A stretch of DNA of 64,000 nt, taken from the NCBI GenBank assembly GCA_035079385.1, contig JAVHKY010000025.1, forward strand, positions 20,434,501-20,498,500, read 5' to 3'. Shown here piece after piece: positions 63,016 through 64,000 of this stretch (the first letter of the stretch is position 1; each line of letters begins with the position of its first letter). The position numbers and the translations under genes are program-made. The notes beneath the pieces are model-generated. The model had not been told where the DNA came from, did no database searches, and was given only the letters and a program-made list of their open reading frames with translations. The DNA is from Aspidiotus rigidus. Taxonomy: Eukaryota; Arthropoda; Insecta; Hemiptera; Diaspididae.

Positions 63016-64000
63016 ACATACATATAAATCCGAAAAAAAAAAGAAAAAAAAAAAATACATACATAGGTACATTTGACTAAGTTTAATATTATTGGTAACA
63101 ACCAAGTTTGTCAAGGCTGTACATTTTTTTCATTGTATTGAGAAGAGGAGAGAGTCAGAGTATTCTCTATATTCCCCTCCCCCCCCCCCCAAAAAAAAGA
63201 AGAGAAGAGAAAAATTTGTACGAGGGTTACAACATCGAAACATTATAATGTTAACCTTCTTGGTGCTCTAATCTGTCTACCACTACGGGAATGAATTGTA
63301 GTACTACTTTTATCAGAGGAGTAAGAACTATTAGATTGAGGATGAGATACGGGTTTATTATGAGCGATTATGTGACAAGGTGGTTTCTTTGCAAACGTTA
63401 CTTTTTTCTCAATGTTCTTTGGCGAAGTACAGTCTCTAAGAATTGATTTTGGTAACTTGCTCGGTGCTTTGATAATGCCACCTTCGGATAAGCGCTGTTC
63501 TTCCGACATTAATTTGTACTGGAATAAACACATATAAATCCGAAAGAAAAAAAAAAACAAAAAATATACATACATAGGTATATTTTACTGAGTTTAATAT
63601 TATTGGTAACAACCAAGTTTGTCAAAGCTGTATATTTTCTTCACTGCATTGAGTAGAGGAGAGAGTTAGAGTATTCTCTATATTCCAGAAAAAAAAAACA
63701 AAACAAAACATGATTTTAAAAAAAGAAAGAAGAGAAAAATTTGTATGAGGCTTTCATCAAAAGAATACATAAACTTATAATGTTGACCTTATTGGTGCTC
63801 TAATCTCTCAACCACTAGGGGAATGAATTGTAGTACTACTTTTATTAGAGGAGGAAGAACTAACGGCTTAAGGATGGGACACAGGTTTATTTTGAGCGAT
63901 TACCGGTATGTGGCAAGATGGTTTCTTTGCAAACGTTACTTTTTTCTCAATATTCTTTGGCGAAGTGCAGTCTCTAAGAATTGATTTTGGTAACTTGCTC
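63016..64000 (-). repeat. Units 5 and 6 of the 500-bp family, running off the window
   Basis: Anchors at 63250 and 63781. Unit 5 is complete with a C-run/A-run at 63177-63198. Unit 6 is cut by the right edge, and its coding block (minus strand) starts beyond it. Confidence 0.8.
63243..63509 (-). CDS. Repeat-family small basic protein, unit 5
   Basis: 88 residues from the ATG at 63509, the best-preserved copy: MSEEQRLSEGGIIKAPSKLP, KSILRDCTSPKNIEKKVTFA, a Ser-rich segment, then SGRQIRAPRRLTL. No stops. Function unknown. The basic, Ser/Lys/Arg-rich, domain-poor sequence would suit a nuclear protein, which is inference. Confidence 0.42.
   Translation of the reverse strand: MSEEQRLSEGGIIKAPSKLPKSILRDCTSPKNIEKKVTFAKKPPCHIIAHNKPVSHPQSNSSYSSDKSSTTIHSRSGRQIRAPRRLTL

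Noticed and set aside
1..64000. CRISPR arrays, bacterial operons, rRNA genes or TTAGG telomere repeats
   Set aside because: None seen; repeats here are tandem or dispersed eukaryotic types.

Overview
The window is nuclear DNA of an arthropod, most likely an insect. It is AT-rich, with spliced-gene signals, insect-type non-LTR, Ty3 and Penelope retroelements, many short inverted-repeat elements, and no bacterial operons, ribosome-binding sites or rRNA. The species cannot be fixed from sequence alone. Almost everything recognisable is transposon-derived; only a few short segments look like host exons.

Left part (1-15.3 kb): a stack of nested retroelements. A 3'-end module of a non-LTR element (605-1901, poly(A)) abuts an R1-clade element (1902-8033, poly(A)). 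That R1 element is split by a complete, very young Ty3-type LTR retrotransposon on the minus strand (2253-7104). Its two 284-bp LTRs read as identical, it has a 4-bp target duplication, gag and pol are open, and the gag end carries an A_AAA_AAC slip site. Next come an unrecognised, frame-broken reading frame that may be a viral relic (8493-9914), an RTE-like tail, a TIR element, and a 3.4-kb ORF2-less non-LTR copy (11919-15307) between 14-bp duplications.

Middle (16-42 kb): decayed I-clade and R1-clade RT fragments, a tRNA-type SINE, a Ty3 RT fragment, and two Penelope-like elements, each with an inverted endonuclease segment at its 5' side. There are also a 286-bp tandem array, a hammerhead-like hairpin (28034-28080), a TDP-43-like N-terminal segment, and nested MITEs and a possible solo LTR inside an I-clade copy, all bracketed by a 350-bp inverted repeat.

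Right part (42-64 kb): a PD-(D/E)XK/Rpn-like nuclease fragment (43172-43396); a probable claudin-like first exon (47073-47313, minus); a possible two-exon ZAD-like gene (50021-50434); and a possible signal-peptide exon (53175-53217). A bacterial-type AAA-ATPase-like relic (56416-57238, minus) lies exactly between two 122-bp direct repeats. From 57.4 kb to the right edge there is a multi-copy family of about 500-bp units encoding a small basic protein. It is interrupted by a TIR transposon carrying a cysteine-rich CXC domain (60528-61850) and by an HP1-type chromoshadow segment (61926-62201).
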